Shown here: piece after piece, positions 12,205 to 24,188 of the stretch
Position numbering within the stretch: position 1 is the first letter of the stretch
Layout of the letters: each line of letters begins with the position of its first letter
Source of the DNA: Spisula solida
Lineage: Eukaryota; Mollusca; Bivalvia; Venerida; Mactridae
Direction: 5' to 3'
Assembly: GCA_947247005.1 (NCBI GenBank)
Contig: OX365952.1
Span: forward strand, 29,638,222 to 29,702,221
DNA length: 64,000 nt
The notes under the pieces: model-generated
Seen by the model: only the letters and a program-made list of their open reading frames with translations
What the model was told of the DNA's origin: nothing
Databases searched by the model: none
Program-made: the position numbers and the translations under genes

Positions 12205-12455
12205 GTAAGTGTATGTTATGTTATGTGACACTTACTTGACACACTGTTATGTTATGTGATATTTACTTGACATAATAGTTATATTATGTGATAATTTCTT
12301 GACACAGTATTTATGTTGTGTGTTACTTTATTGACATGATGTTTAAGCTATTTGACCTTTTCTTGGCACAATATTAATATTATGTGAGATTTTGTTGACA
12401 CAAGTTTAATTTTATGTGATAGTTTCCTACTTGTTTGACATAATATTGATGTTAC
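12205..12455 (+). repeat. Degenerate repeat of about 36 bp ending at the exon acceptor
   Basis: Diverged copies share TTATGTGATATTTACTTGACA and variants, with TATGTGA and TTGACA recurring. The array runs to within a few bases of the acceptor TACATTGCAG at 12453-12462, so it supplies the branch-point and polypyrimidine region of the next exon. Confidence 0.78.
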
Positions 12456-12462
12456 ATTGCAG

Positions 12463-12568
12463 GATGCTGAGACTGCTATTTCCAGTATGAACGGTCAATG
12501 GTTGGGTAGTCGACCAATCAGAACCAACTGGGCAACAAGGAAGCCTCCTGCTCCCCCATCTAAAGAAA
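12463..12568 (+). CDS. TIA1: TIA-1/TIAR exon: end of RRM2 and RRM2-RRM3 linker
   Basis: This 106-nt exon encodes 35 residues plus one base. It begins [15 protein letters not shown], the last helix and strand of RRM2. It continues into [13 protein letters not shown], the nearly invariant RRM2/linker signature of TIA-1 and TIAR. The phase fits exactly with the exon ending at 1236 (codon boundary) and with the exon at 18962 (A+GT gives Ser). The acceptor is TTGCAG. The donor GTCAGT at 12569 is non-consensus at +3. A long T-rich tract lies about 30-95 nt downstream (12598-12660), the arrangement that TIA proteins themselves recognise, so autoregulation is possible. Confidence 0.95.
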
Positions 12569-12872
12569 GTCAGTGTGAGAAACCATTATTTCAAATCAGA
12601 TTTTTCCTATTGGTTTAGTGTTTGTATTCTTTTTTACATCTTTTTTATCTTATCTTTCGTATTATATATCCACATTCTTTCATTTTCTATGCTAGATTGT
12701 GATATTGGGCTATACCTTTAATTTGCTATTTGTTATGAGGTGTCAGGATGTGGCAAATTTCTTTAGAAATTTTCAAATTGGGGTCACGGGACTCCTACAT
12801 TGCCTTTTTAGGAAACAGTTTAGTATTTGAATGTTTCAACAGAAGTGTATTTTTGAATCTGGCAGATGCATG

Positions 12873-13132
12873 CCAGTTCATAAAGCCTGGAGGTAAATGT
12901 TGCATCAGAAACATACCAGTTCATAAAGCCTGGAGGTAAATGTTGCATCAGAAACATACCAGTTCATAAAGCCTGGAGGTAAATGTTGCATCAGAAACAT
13001 ACCAGTTCATAAAGCCTGGAGGTAAATGTTGCATCAGAAACATACCAGTTCATAAAGCCTGGAGGTAAATGTTGCATCAGAAACATACCAGTTCATAAAG
13101 CCTGGAGGTAAATGTTGCATCAGAAACATACC
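12873..13132 (+). repeat. 43-bp minisatellite, 6 copies
   Basis: Six nearly identical copies of a 43-bp unit with core CCAGTTCATAAAGCCTGGAG followed by GTAAATGTTGCATCAGAAACATA. Each copy contains GGAGGTAAAT, which fits a 5' splice donor better than the authentic GTCAGT donor 300-550 nt upstream. Confidence 0.96.
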
Positions 13133-13839
13133 TTATTGAGATCTATAGATTTGTTCAGTAACATGAAAGTTATAACTTAATGATTGTAACAATTCTATAT
13201 TTAATTCTAAACTGTGCATCCCAAATACTGGTCATAGTCTTCATAAGTTAATACACTATTGCATGCTTGTCTTGAATTACTACAGTTATTATTTTTACTA
13301 TAAAAATATCATACCTGTACCTACCTTTACACCTTTTTTATTAAGGGTCTGTGGCTGTTTTGATCGTTGCTTAACCTTCTATTGCTTACTCAATCGCATG
13401 TTCTCCTGAAAATGCAAACTATGATGTTTGGAAACACTGGCTGTATTAATTTATTTTTGGTTGCAAAATTGGCACATAAATATCGTAACCGAGACATGCA
13501 AAATTGCTTGACTCTAAAGACTTTGTTTCTCCTTAAAACTGGGATTTTTTTTGTTGGATTGGCATCGATGTTATTCCTGCCCATTTCTTACATACATTGG
13601 CAGCGCTGACAACAAATTGTATTAGTTAGAATAGGGATAGTTTCTATAGAAACGAGAACATGCACTAACTGTTGCGTAAATCAGGGCTAAATGTAATTGG
13701 TTTATTCGTATTTAAACTACCATGGCCTCTAATTCTTCAGCATGATATATAGTTTCTTTTATACTTAATTGCACTTACTATTTTACTTGATATGAACCAA
13801 ACTTGCATTCAACTTGTATCAGCATTAGAGCTTGGTTAC
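13133..13839 (+). other. Intron, no feature seen
   Basis: Unique AT-rich sequence. Overlapping ORFs on both strands at about 13370-13610 show no recognisable domain. Confidence 0.45.
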
Positions 13840-14422
13840 ACCATGGCTTCTCCAGTAACAACCCTAAAAGGGCATGGAATGTTCCACCATGGCTTCTCCA
13901 GTAACAACCTCTAAAAGGGCATGGAATGTTCCACCATGGCTTCTCCAGTAACCACCCCTAAAAGGGCATGGAATGTTCCACCGTGGCTTCTCCAGTAACA
14001 ACCCCTAAAAGGGCATGGAATGTTCCACCGTGGCTTCTCCAGTAACAACCCCTAAAAGGGCATGGAATGTTCCACCGTGGCTTCTCCAGTAACAACCTCT
14101 AAAAGGGCATGGAATGTTCCACCGTGGCTTCTCCAGTAACCACCTCTAAAAGGGCATGGAATGTTCCACCATGGCTTCTCCAGTAACCACCCCTAAAAGG
14201 GCATGGAATGTTCCACCGTGGCTTCTCCAGTAACAACCCCTAAAAGGGCATGGAATGTTCCACCGTGGCTTCTCCAGTAACAACCCCTAAAAGGGCATGG
14301 AATGTTCCACCGTGGCTTCTCCAGTAACAACCTCTAAAAGGGCATGGAATGTTCCACCGTGGCTTCTCCAGTAACCACCCCAAAAAGGGCATGGAAGGTT
14401 CCACCATGGCTTCTCCAGTAAC
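13840..14422 (+). repeat. 47-bp minisatellite, about 12 copies
   Basis: The unit has core GGCTTCTCCAGTAACAACCC followed by CTAAAAGGGCATGGAATGTTCCACCRT. The array ends in a run of C at 14421-14433, suggesting slippage at the boundary. RT and AMC variants alternate among copies. Confidence 0.96.
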
Positions 14423-14433
14423 CCCCCCCCCCC

Positions 14434-14966
14434 TATTTTAGGGGTTGTTTTGTCTGTATACCACATTCTTGCTCATATCTTCATGAAACTCCCATATCCC
14501 CACATGAGTTAGGTGATGTACCCTCCTGTATCCTATTCTATACTACAAGTTCCCTAGGGTATGCTGGCCCCTGTTATATTTATTGAATGGTTGAGTTGTT
14601 GAACTTCCTGTCTGAACAATTATCTCTCAGACAGAGCACTCACTGGTCAATGTTGCTGATGATCTATCAACACTCAGATTATTTGCCCATCTGGTTATTT
14701 GATATAATGGTTAATTGTCTCTGACCTCTTGTAGATAGATCTGTCTGAGACAGACTATTGTTTAGGATACTTGTTGAACAACCTTGGAGATTGTCCATTT
14801 ATTGTGCTCATTGTTTTAGTCTAAGTATACTTCAGTATTCATACTGGTTAATGTTTGGTCATTCTGTATTATCAAGAGACTTAAGTTTTGCTCCTTATCC
14901 TTAATTGGAATGTGTCTTGCCTGTAATATGTTTTATCAAACTGATCATTACAGTTTTCTTACTCTT
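14434..14966 (+). other. Intron, no feature seen
   Basis: Unique sequence between the 47-bp and 31-bp arrays. Confidence 0.45.
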
Positions 14967-15694
14967 AGTTATATAATTAGTCAGAGGTACTATGTCAGTT
15001 ATATAATTTAGTCAAGTGATACTATGTCAGTTATATAATAAGTCAGAGATACTATGTCAGTTATATAATTAGTCAAGTGATACTATGTCAGTTATATAAT
15101 TAGTCAAGCAATACTATGTCAGTTATATAATTAGTCAAGAGATACTATGTCAGTTATATAATTAGTCAAGTGATACTATGTCAGTTATATAATTAGTCAA
15201 GCGATACTATGTCAGTTATATAATTAGTCAAGAGATACTATGTCAGTTATATAATTAGTCAAGAGATACTATGTCAGTTATATAATTAGTCAAGTGATAC
15301 TATGTCAGTTATATAATTAGTCAAGCGATACTATGTCAGTTATATAATTAGTCAAGAGATACTATGTCAGTTATATAATTAGTCAAGTGATACTATGTCA
15401 GTTATATAATTAGTCAAGCGATACTATGTCAGTTATATAATTAGTCAAGTGATACTATGTCAGTTATATAATTAGTCAAGTGATACTATGTCAGTTATAT
15501 AATTAGTCAAGAGATACTATGTCAGTTATATAATTAGTCAAGAGATACTATGTCAGTTATATAATTAGTCAAGCGATACTATGTCAGTTATATAATTAGT
15601 CAAGCGATACTATGTCAGTTATATAATTAGTCAAGAGATACTATGTCAGTTATATAATTAGTCAAGCGATACTACGTCAGTTATATAATAAGTC
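14967..15694 (+). repeat. 31-bp minisatellite, about 23 copies
   Basis: The unit is AGTTATATAATTAGTCAAGN followed by GATACTATGTC. One position varies (AGTGATA, AGCGATA, AGAGATA) in an irregular order along the array. That pattern would make it a useful variant-repeat map. Confidence 0.96.
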
Positions 15695-16598
15695 AGTTTC
15701 TGGTTTAAAAAGTTAAAATGCTTGTGGAAGGGAATCATGTAGTCAGCCTTTCTGTCCATTCATGCTTCTGTGCATATGTTTAAGTGTCTGTCCGTCTTAT
15801 ATTGATCTTACATTACTACCAACTCTGTCCATGTTCTAGTATGATTGTGTGTGCATGCTTCCATCTGTCTGTCCCACATGTGTCTATGTTTTGTTCAGCT
15901 ACCATGATCTGAGACTTCTTATGGGTACAATGTAGTTAACTTCATGTTATATGCTGAACCTATTGTTTGGTTAGTATAGCCTTCTATGTGCTACATCCTC
16001 TATTCTAAGACTAATTTAATGTGGAATTTGAAAGATTTCCTGTGGAATTTGAAAAATTTACTGTCCAATTTGAAATTGTATTTTCTAAATCCATATGTAC
16101 TTTAAAAGAAAGTTGATGTAAAGTGTGCAATCTCATTCTCTCTATATTTGTACTACAAAAATCATGCCTATCTTATTGAATTGTTGTCATTTAATTCCAT
16201 GGCTGACGGGGAGGTACAGTGTGTGAATGCTTGTTTAATTCAGTGACGCAGGATGATCATACGATTGTATAGTGTACACTTTAGATAGATCATCGATTCC
16301 AGTGTATGCTTCCACTATATTATCCTGCCTCATAGCACATCTTTATCTTTCTTACATTTTGGCCTATTTCTTCCAGTTTGTTTTAGAAATTGATTTATTT
16401 GGAAACAATGTCTTCTTATATCCCAAGTAAAATTGAATTTTGTTTGATGACATTAGCATGTTACCTTAGTGTTTCATGACATAAGCCTGTTACTTAAATG
16501 TTTCTCTGTAGTGATGATCTGATTGACCTAAGACCATGCACAATTAAACTGCACAAACAATCTTGACTTTCATAATGTGTGTCTTAACTGATTTATCT
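15695..16598 (+). other. Intron, no feature seen
   Basis: Unique AT-rich sequence with no recognised gene or element. Confidence 0.45.
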
Positions 16599-17063
16599 GC
16601 CTGAGCCTTCAGGAGTGGTTTCATGAAGACATTGCCAACATGGTAGCTTGACATATTGCCTGAGCCTTCAGGAGTGGTTTCATGAAGACATTGCCAACAT
16701 GGTGGCTTGACATGTCGCCTGAGCCTTCAGGAGTGGGTTAGTGAAGACATTGCTAACATTGTAGCTTGACATGTTGCCTGAGCCTTCAGGAGTGGTTTCA
16801 TGAAGACATTGCCAACATTGTAGCTTGACATGTCGCCTGAGCCTTCAGGAGTGGGTTAATGAAGACATTGCTAACATTGTAGCTTGACATGTTGCCTGAG
16901 CCTTCAGGAGTGGTTTCATGAAGACATTGCTAACATTGTAGCTTGACATGTCGCCTGAGCCTTCAGGAGTGGTTTCATGAAGACATTGCTAACATTGTAG
17001 CTTGACATGTTGCCTGAGCCTTCAGGAGTGGGTTAATGAAGACATTGCCAACATTGTAGCTTG
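16599..17063 (+). repeat. 59-bp minisatellite, about 8 copies
   Basis: The unit has core GCCTGAGCCTTCAGGAGTGG, then a segment with TGAAGACATTGCYAACATKG and GTAGCTTGACATGT. Copies alternate between GGTTTCATG and GGGTTARTG variants, giving a partial two-unit periodicity. Confidence 0.94.
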
Positions 17064-17152
17064 GCTGGTAAATCTGTCTCTCTGGGAACATAGCACATGT
17101 AAAGCTTCAGACTTTTGCCCTGTAGATTCGGGTTCGTGGATTAGGCAAGTTA

Positions 17153-17769
17153 CAGTTCTCCACGACATTGGCACGGTCATGTTCTCCACGACATTGGCAG
17201 GGTCATGTTCTCCACCACATTGGCACGGTCATGTTCTCCACCACATTGGCACGTCATGTTCTCCACCATATTGGCAGGGTCATGTTCTCCACCACATTGG
17301 CACGGTCATGTTCTCCACCACATTGGCACGGTCATGTTCTCCACCACATTGGCACGTCATGTTCTCCACCACATTGGCAGGGTCATGTTCTCCACCACAT
17401 TGGCACGTCATGTTCTCCACCACATTGGCACGTCATGTTCTCCACCACATTGGCACGTCATGTTCTCCACCACATTGGCAGGGTCATGTTCTCCACCACA
17501 TTGGCACGGTCATGTTCTCCACCACATTGGCACGTCATGTTCTCCACCACATTGGCACGTCATGTTCTCCACCACATTGGCACGTCATGTTCTCCACCAC
17601 ATTGGCAGGGTCATGTTCTCCACCACATTGGCACGTCATGTTCTCCACCACATTGGCACGTCATGTTCTCCACCACATTGGCAGGGTCATGTTCTCCACC
17701 ACATTGGCACGGTCATGTTCTCAACGACATTGGCACGGTCATGTTCTCAACAACATTGGCACATGTTCT
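17153..17769 (+). repeat. 25/26-bp minisatellite, about 24 copies
   Basis: The unit is ATGTTCTCCACCACATTGGC followed by ACGTC, ACGGTC or AGGGTC. The one-base length difference lets all three + frames stay open, producing three overlapping ORFs of about 200 codons that are repeat artefacts. The first and last copies use CGACATT or AACATT. Confidence 0.96.
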
Positions 17770-18961
17770 TAATCATTAATTTCAGGAAAACAAGTTCAAT
17801 TAAGATTGCAGCCATGTTTTAAGAACCTGAATGTCTGTCACCGTGTTATTGAATGTTGTTGTGTGTTTTTGTAGCTGTTTAATGTATTTTCTCTGCATGC
17901 TTCAATGATAGAGATAGATGCTTTCTTATCAATCTGATCCGCTTTATTCAAAGTGCTTATATCAAAATTACATGAGGTCAATAATCCTTTTAATTAATAT
18001 GTCTTAAGATACCGTACGTTACATCTAAAACAGGACAATATTTATAGTAACCTTATTGAGTGAAGCAGTAATATGCCATTATTCTATCAAAGATAGGGTT
18101 GACTTGGTACTTGTACTGTAGTATCCTTCCAGCAGTTTTAATAAAGACACCAAAAAAATTGAAAAGATTTAATTATAAATATTTCAACAATTCTCCAGGG
18201 ATGATCTCGTTCATTGTTAATTGGGCCGTTTCAGAAAAAGGTTTTACGTGGTTGCTTGTTTTGAATTTTTTTTTATCAAAAGTTCATGTTTTTCTGGTCA
18301 CAGCCTTTTTTTTGTCTTCAAGATTTGGAAGAAAATGTTTGTCTCATAATGTCCATATTGATTCATCCATAATATTCAATGATTATAAAAACGCTGAGAA
18401 TGATTGGTGTCTTCTGTATAATTAATTGTAAATGACTGGTTTCTGATTAAACTAGCATTACCTTAGACGTGCTATTTAGATGAAAATTAATTTGATTTTT
18501 TTCTAAACTAGGAAAAGATATTTAATGAAAAAATAATGTTGTTTTGCCTGCTACTTCAATTTTACCAATTTTTTTTGACGAAAAGGAAATTAAACAATTT
18601 TTTATTTTATTATTTTTTACTCTTTGGGAGAAGAGCAACTGAAAGGGTGTATTTGATTTCTCTGAGAGTTCATCAAATCCATAGTGATCAGAACATTGCT
18701 TTGTGTTAAATAATGATACATCATTGAACCGAATACTGACTCCTATTTTCCTATTCATACAACACATCTTCTCTGTGCACATGCTGATGACGTTTACATA
18801 TTACATAATTGATGTGATAGTTTCATGGTTCAATGAACTGTAAATATTTCCAGGCAATGATAACAAACATAAAGCAAGCTTCTTCTTTTAACATCCATTT
18901 CAGAACATTAAAACTGTTTTGATAAGTCAGCTTTATGATGTGGGTTTTTATTTGATTTTAG
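17770..18961 (+). other. Intron, unique sequence up to acceptor
   Basis: AT-rich sequence ending in TTTGATTTTAG at 18951-18961, a usable acceptor. The ORFs of 86-108 codons on both strands lack domains. Confidence 0.5.
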
Positions 18962-19054
18962 GTGTTAAACAGTTGAACTTTGATGAAGTAATGAGCCAAT
19001 CCAGTCCTACCAACTGTACAGTCTATTGTGGTGGAATAATAAATGGTTTAACAG
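18962..19054 (+). CDS. TIA1: TIA-1/TIAR exon: start of RRM3 with RNP2
   Basis: This 93-nt exon encodes [20 protein letters not shown] and then [10 protein letters not shown], with split codons at both ends. [14 protein letters not shown] is the hallmark of the linker and RNP2 strand of TIA-1/TIAR RRM3. The first two bases complete a Ser codon begun at 12568. The last base, G, joins AG of the next exon to give Glu. The donor is GTAAGC at 19055. RRM3 provides the main sequence-specific contact with U-rich and C-rich RNA in this family. Confidence 0.95.
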
Positions 19055-19428
19055 GTAAGCTACCCATTTTATGCAGTATGTACCTCACACATTTCTTATA
19101 CATATCATTTCATTCATCCATTGTTATGCAACCAGTACATAAGTCCCTGGCCCCTTGCAACATTTGATTCTATGTCTAAACCTTGCTATACTGTCTACAC
19201 ATTGACCCCCCGCACACTTCCCAACATTTATTCCAATGTATCCCTTGATATACACATCAGCCATGACATTGCCACCCCTGCCCCCTTCCAACATTTGATT
19301 CCCTTGCTATAATGCCTACACATTGGCCACCCACTTACTAGATTTCAATACATGAAATGTACCGACACAATTTGGATGAAAACTATGTGTTCTTGTAATG
19401 ATATTAAAAGTCAGGCATTTATACTATT

Positions 19429-20946
19429 GATATAAAGTCGGGCGTTTGTTACTGTATTGTACTATTGATATAAAGTCAGGCGTTTGTTACTGTATTGTAC
19501 TATTGATATAAAGTCAGGCGTTTGTTACTGTATTGTACTATTGATATAAAGTCGGGCGTTCATTACTGTATTGTACTATTGATATAAAGTCAGGCGTTTG
19601 TTACTGTATTGTACTATTGATATAAAGTCAGGCGTTTGTTACTGTATTGTACTATTGATATAAAGTCAGGCGTTTGTTACTGTATTGTACTATTGATATA
19701 AAGTCAGGCGTTTGTTACTGTATTGTACTATTGATATAAAGTCGGGCGTTTGTTACTGTATTGTACTATTGATATAAAGTCGGGCGTTTGTTACTGTATT
19801 GTACTTTTGATATAAAGTCGGGCGTTCATTACTGTATTGTACTATTGATATAAAGTCGGGCGTTTGTTACTGTATTGTACTATTGATATAAAGTCGGGTG
19901 TTCATTACTGTATTGTACTATTGATATAAAGTCGGGCGTTTGTTACTGTATTGTACTATTGATATAAAGTCGGGCGTTTGTTACTGTATTGTACTATTGA
20001 TATAAAGTCGGGCGTTTGTTACTGTATTGTACTATTGGTATAAAGTCGGGCTTTCATTACTGTATTGTACTATTGATATAAAGTCGGGCGTTCATTACTG
20101 TATTGTACTATTGATATAAAGTCGGGCGTTTGTTACTGTATTGTACTATTGATATAAAGTCAGGCGTTTGTTACTGTATTGTACTATTGATATAAAGTCA
20201 GGCGTTTGTTACTGTATTGTACTATTGATATAAAGTCAGGCGTTTGTTACTGTATTGTACTATTGATATAAAGTCGGGCGTTTGTTACTGTATTGTACTA
20301 TTGATATAAAGTCGGGCGTTTGTTACTGTATTGTACTATTGATATAAAGTCGGGCGTGCGTTACTGTATTGTACTATTGGTATAAAGTCGGGCGTTCGTT
20401 ACTGTATTGTACTATTGATATAAAGTTGGGCGTTTGTTACTGTATTGTACTATTGGTATAAAGTCAGGCGTTTGTTACTGTATTGTACTATTGATATAAA
20501 GTCAGGCGTTTGTTACTGTATTGTACTATTGATATAAAGTCAGGCGTTTGTTACTGTATTGTACTATTGATATAAAGTCGGGCGTTTGTTACTGTATTGT
20601 ACTATTGGTATAAAGTCGGGCGTTTGTTACTGTATTGTACTATTGATATAAAGTCGGGCGTTTGTTACTGTATTGTACTATTGATATAAAGTCGGGCGTT
20701 TGTTACTGTATTGTACTATTGATATAAAGTCGGGCGTTCGTTACTGTATTGTACTATTGATATAAAGTCGGGCGTTTGTTACTGTATTGTACAATTGATA
20801 TAAAGTCGGGCGTTCGTTACTGTATTGTACTATTGATATAAAGTCGGGCGTTCGTTACTGTATTGTACAATTGATATAAAGTCGGGCGTTTGTTACTGTA
20901 TTGTACAATTGATATAAAGTCGGGCGTTTGTTACTGTATTGTACTA
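19429..20946 (+). repeat. 38-bp minisatellite, left part, 40 copies
   Basis: The unit has core GATATAAAGTCGGGCGTTTG followed by TTACTGTATTGTACTATT. Variants CGGGCGTTTG, CAGGCGTTTG and CGGGCGTTCA come in runs. One degenerate copy precedes it at 19400-19428. The array is interrupted at TA (20945-20946) by the element at 20947 and resumes in the same phase at 22065. Confidence 0.98.
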
Positions 20947-22062
20947 CAGAGTTCCCTCTCGTAACGTCACCTCTCTCAAACGACTCCCTCCTTTAAACGC
21001 CATTCAAAATTCCTCCCATGCAATTTCAACGTTAAATTCCCTCCGAGGAACGACACCTCCCTTCAACGATAAACGTCACTCAAAAGTCGTACCGACACTA
21101 AGAATTACCTCTCCGGACCGGCATAGGTTAAGTCAGTTGTTGATTGTTTTCATAAGTAATGACACTGTCTGCCAAAATGTGTGAATATGGTATACTAATC
21201 ATCATTGAGAAGCTTGTAAATCGCTATTTTTATGCCCCCGTATCGATAGATCGGGAGGCATATAGTGATTCACCTGTCCGTCCGTCCGTCCGTTCGTCCG
21301 TCCGTCCGTCCTGGTTAACCCAAATTGACCGTTTCTTCTAGCATCATTATGGCTTGCTGCAAAGCTTCCAAACTTGCATGGATGTTGTATATGAACACAC
21401 TCCACACACCTGTATCATCTGACCCCTTTTTGACCTTCACCTTGACCTAATTTTGGACTTAGACTTATTTATGGACAAGGCTTCCACAGGGGGCATAAGC
21501 GTTTATTGAACGCAGTCTTGTTCACACTTGCATTGTGACACGATTAACAAATTGTGGTTTGGCCTAATTGGATAATTACGACAATTAGAATGTTTTCATT
21601 CATTGGTGGTCTGTATAATAACTTTGGTCAGGGTAAGGTGAGAAATCTCGTTACTTCTGATTAAAATAAAGTGACAATTAATGCATCTTTTCTAACAAGA
21701 AAAAGGAAAGCGTTTGTTTATTTTAAACAAATGGCGGCGGGCGTACGGTACCGTCTAAAGCCCAACCGATCCGGACCGTCATGTATGTAAATTGGTGAAC
21801 ACGAATATTTCATGGCAAAATCGGCGAAATAATTTATTTTTATAGAATTAATAAGATCATAATCTGGTTAGGAGTTAGCAACCTCAATACACTTTATTCA
21901 TCTTTACGCTGCTTGGGTACATCTTGTACATATTTTGGAGGTTAAATCATGCTATTTATGCACCAGTCAGTTAGAAGTACAATCCCTCTCCACAACGGCT
22001 CCCTCTCTACAACAAACACTATTTCTGTCTCCCACAAATGTCGCTCAAGAGAGGTACCACTG
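20947..22062. mobile_element. TA-flanked DNA element (1,116 bp) inside the 38-bp array
   Basis: The insertion splits GTACTATTGATA of the repeat unit at its TA and duplicates that TA (20945-20946 and 22063-22064). Its ends are CAGAGTTCCCTCTCGTAACG and, read inward on the other strand, CAGTGGTACCTCTCTTGAGC. These are imperfect inverted repeats that continue with CCTCTC/AACGAC-type motifs. CAG ends plus TA duplication suggest a Tc1/mariner relative of pogo type. No transposase ORF is seen. It carries a further element at 21231-21497. Confidence 0.87.
21231..21497. mobile_element. Nested 267-bp element with TATGCCCCC ends
   Basis: The segment starts TATGCCCCCGTATCGATAG and ends CCACAGGGGGCATA, a perfect 9-bp inverted repeat. 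After the left end comes a (CCGT)n-like stretch at about 21275-21312, then TTGACCTTCACCTTGACCT near 21430. I recall repeats with GGGGGCATA ends and CCGTCCGTCC tracts as common in bivalve genomes. The family name is not known to me. Confidence 0.72.
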
Positions 22063-22064
22063 TA

Positions 22065-22824
22065 TTGATATAAAGTCGGGCGTTTGTTACTGTATTGTAC
22101 TATTGATATAAAGTCGGGCGTTTGTTACTGTATTGTACTATTGATATAAAGTCGGGCGTTCATTACTGTATTGTACTATTGATATAAAGTCGGGCGTTCA
22201 TTACTGTATTGTACTATTGATATAAAGTCGGGCGTTTGTTACTGTATTGTACTATTGATATAAAGTCGGGCGTTCATTACTGTATTGTACTATTGATATA
22301 AAGTCGGGCGTTCATTACTGTATTGTACAATTGATATAAAGTCGGGCGTTTGTTACTGTATTGTACTATTGATATAAAGTCAGGCGTTTGTTACTGTATT
22401 GTACTATTGATATAAAGTCAGGCGTTTGTTACTGTATTGTACTATTGATATAAAGTCAGGCGTTTGTTACTGTATTGTACTATTGGTATAAAGTCGGGCG
22501 TTTGTTACTGTATTGTACTATTGATATAAAGTCAGGCGTTTGTTACTGTATTGTACTATTGGTATAAAGTCAGGCGTTTGTTACTGTATTGTACTATTGA
22601 TATAAAGTCAGGCGTTTGTTACTGTATTGTACTATTGATATAAAGTCAGGCGTTTGTTACTGTATTGTACTATTGATATAAAGTCAGGCGTTTGTTACTG
22701 TATTGTACTATTGGTATAAAGTCGGGCGTTTGTTACTGTATTGTACTATTGATATAAAGTCGGGCGTTTGTTACTGTATTGTACTATTGATATAAAGTCA
22801 GGCGTTTGTTACTGTATTGTACTA
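22065..22824 (+). repeat. 38-bp minisatellite, right part, 20 copies
   Basis: Continuation of the array at 19429 after the transposon, in perfect register: the two bases TT at 22065-22066 complete the interrupted unit. CAGGCG variants are more frequent in this right part. Confidence 0.98.
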
Positions 22825-23420
22825 ATTCTGAAATTTGTCTGTAGAAAGTTTTTGATTAAAATGGTTAGTGAAAGTTAATATCTGTAATTGAAAGCTAGTC
22901 AGGATGTATAATTAACCTTATTGCTCCAGTATAGTTTGGGTGAGGGAGAAAAAAAACTGGAGGCTATGCATATAATTAACTTAATGTACCTGGGGGAATA
23001 TGAATTTTAAACAAATGACATAGTTCATATCTTCACATTTTCCTATTGTGTCTTCAGATTAGATTTAAAATCCGCCGACTAGGAATATAGGCAAGCTTGA
23101 CTGGATTACTTGACACTTTATAGGACATATATCATTTGGTAGACTGATTATACCACTGCCTTGGGCATTGAAGACATACAATGAACTTTTTTCTATTTTA
23201 TCAAATATCATCCTGGCTTCGGCTACAAGTTAACAAGGTTTGACTTTTAAATTAAGAAATAAAAGTGGCTGTCATTGAATGTTCATAGCTCGCATGTTAT
23301 CTTGGATCAATTCTAAAATACTGAAAATCAAGAAACCCTGGTAAATTACTAGCTTCCCATTTTTTGATCACGGAAAGGTTGTTTAACTGCATGTTGTTGT
23401 TCTAGTAAACTATATGATGA
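22825..23420 (+). other. Intron, no feature seen
   Basis: Unique AT-rich sequence. Confidence 0.45.
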
Positions 23421-24188
23421 TGAATTACAGCGTGTCGTGTATGTTTAATACTGGTGCTGATGAGTGTGTGAAGTACAGCGTATTGTGTATGTTTAATACT
23501 GGTGCTGATGAGTGTGTGAATTACAGCGTATTGTGTATGATTAATACTGGTGCTGATGAGTGTGTGAAGTACAGCGTATTGTGTATGTTTAATACTGGTG
23601 CTGATGAGTGTGTGAATTACAGCGTATTGTGTATGATTAATACTGGTGCTGATGAGTGTGTGAATTACAGCGTATTGTGTATGATTAATACTGGTGCTGA
23701 TGAGTGTGTGAATTACAGCGTATTGTGTATGTTTAATACTGGTGCTGATGAGTGTGTGAATTACAGCGTATTGTGTATGTTTAATACTGGTGCTGATGAG
23801 TGTGTGAATTACAGCGTATCGTGTATGTTTAATACTGGTGCTGATGAGTGTGTGAATTAAAGCGTATCGTGTATGTTTAATACTGGTGCTGATGAGTGTG
23901 TGAATTACAGCGTATTGTGTATGTTTAATACTGGTGCTGATGAGTGTGTGAATTACAGCGTATTGTGTATGATTAATACTGGTGCTGATGAGTGTGTGAA
24001 GTACAGCGTATTGTGTATGTTTAATACTGGTGCTGATGAGTGTGTGAATTACAGCGTATTGTGTATGTTTAATACTGGTGCTGATGAGTGTGTGAATTAC
24101 AGCGTATCGTGTATGTTTAATACTGGTGCTGATGAGTGTGTGAATTACAGCGTATCGTGTATGTTTAATACTGGTGCTGATGAGTGTT
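23421..24188 (+). repeat. 48-bp minisatellite, 16 copies
   Basis: The unit has core AATTACAGCGTATTGTGTAT followed by GTTTAATACTGGTGCTGATGAGTGTGTG. It is 16 codons long without a stop on either strand, so a 272-codon minus-strand ORF and two plus-strand ORFs are artefacts. A TAA replaces the usual TAC at about 23857. Confidence 0.96.

Noticed and set aside
17002..17822. Three plus-strand ORFs of about 200-256 codons
   Set aside because: Frame-shifted readings of the same 25/26-bp repeat.
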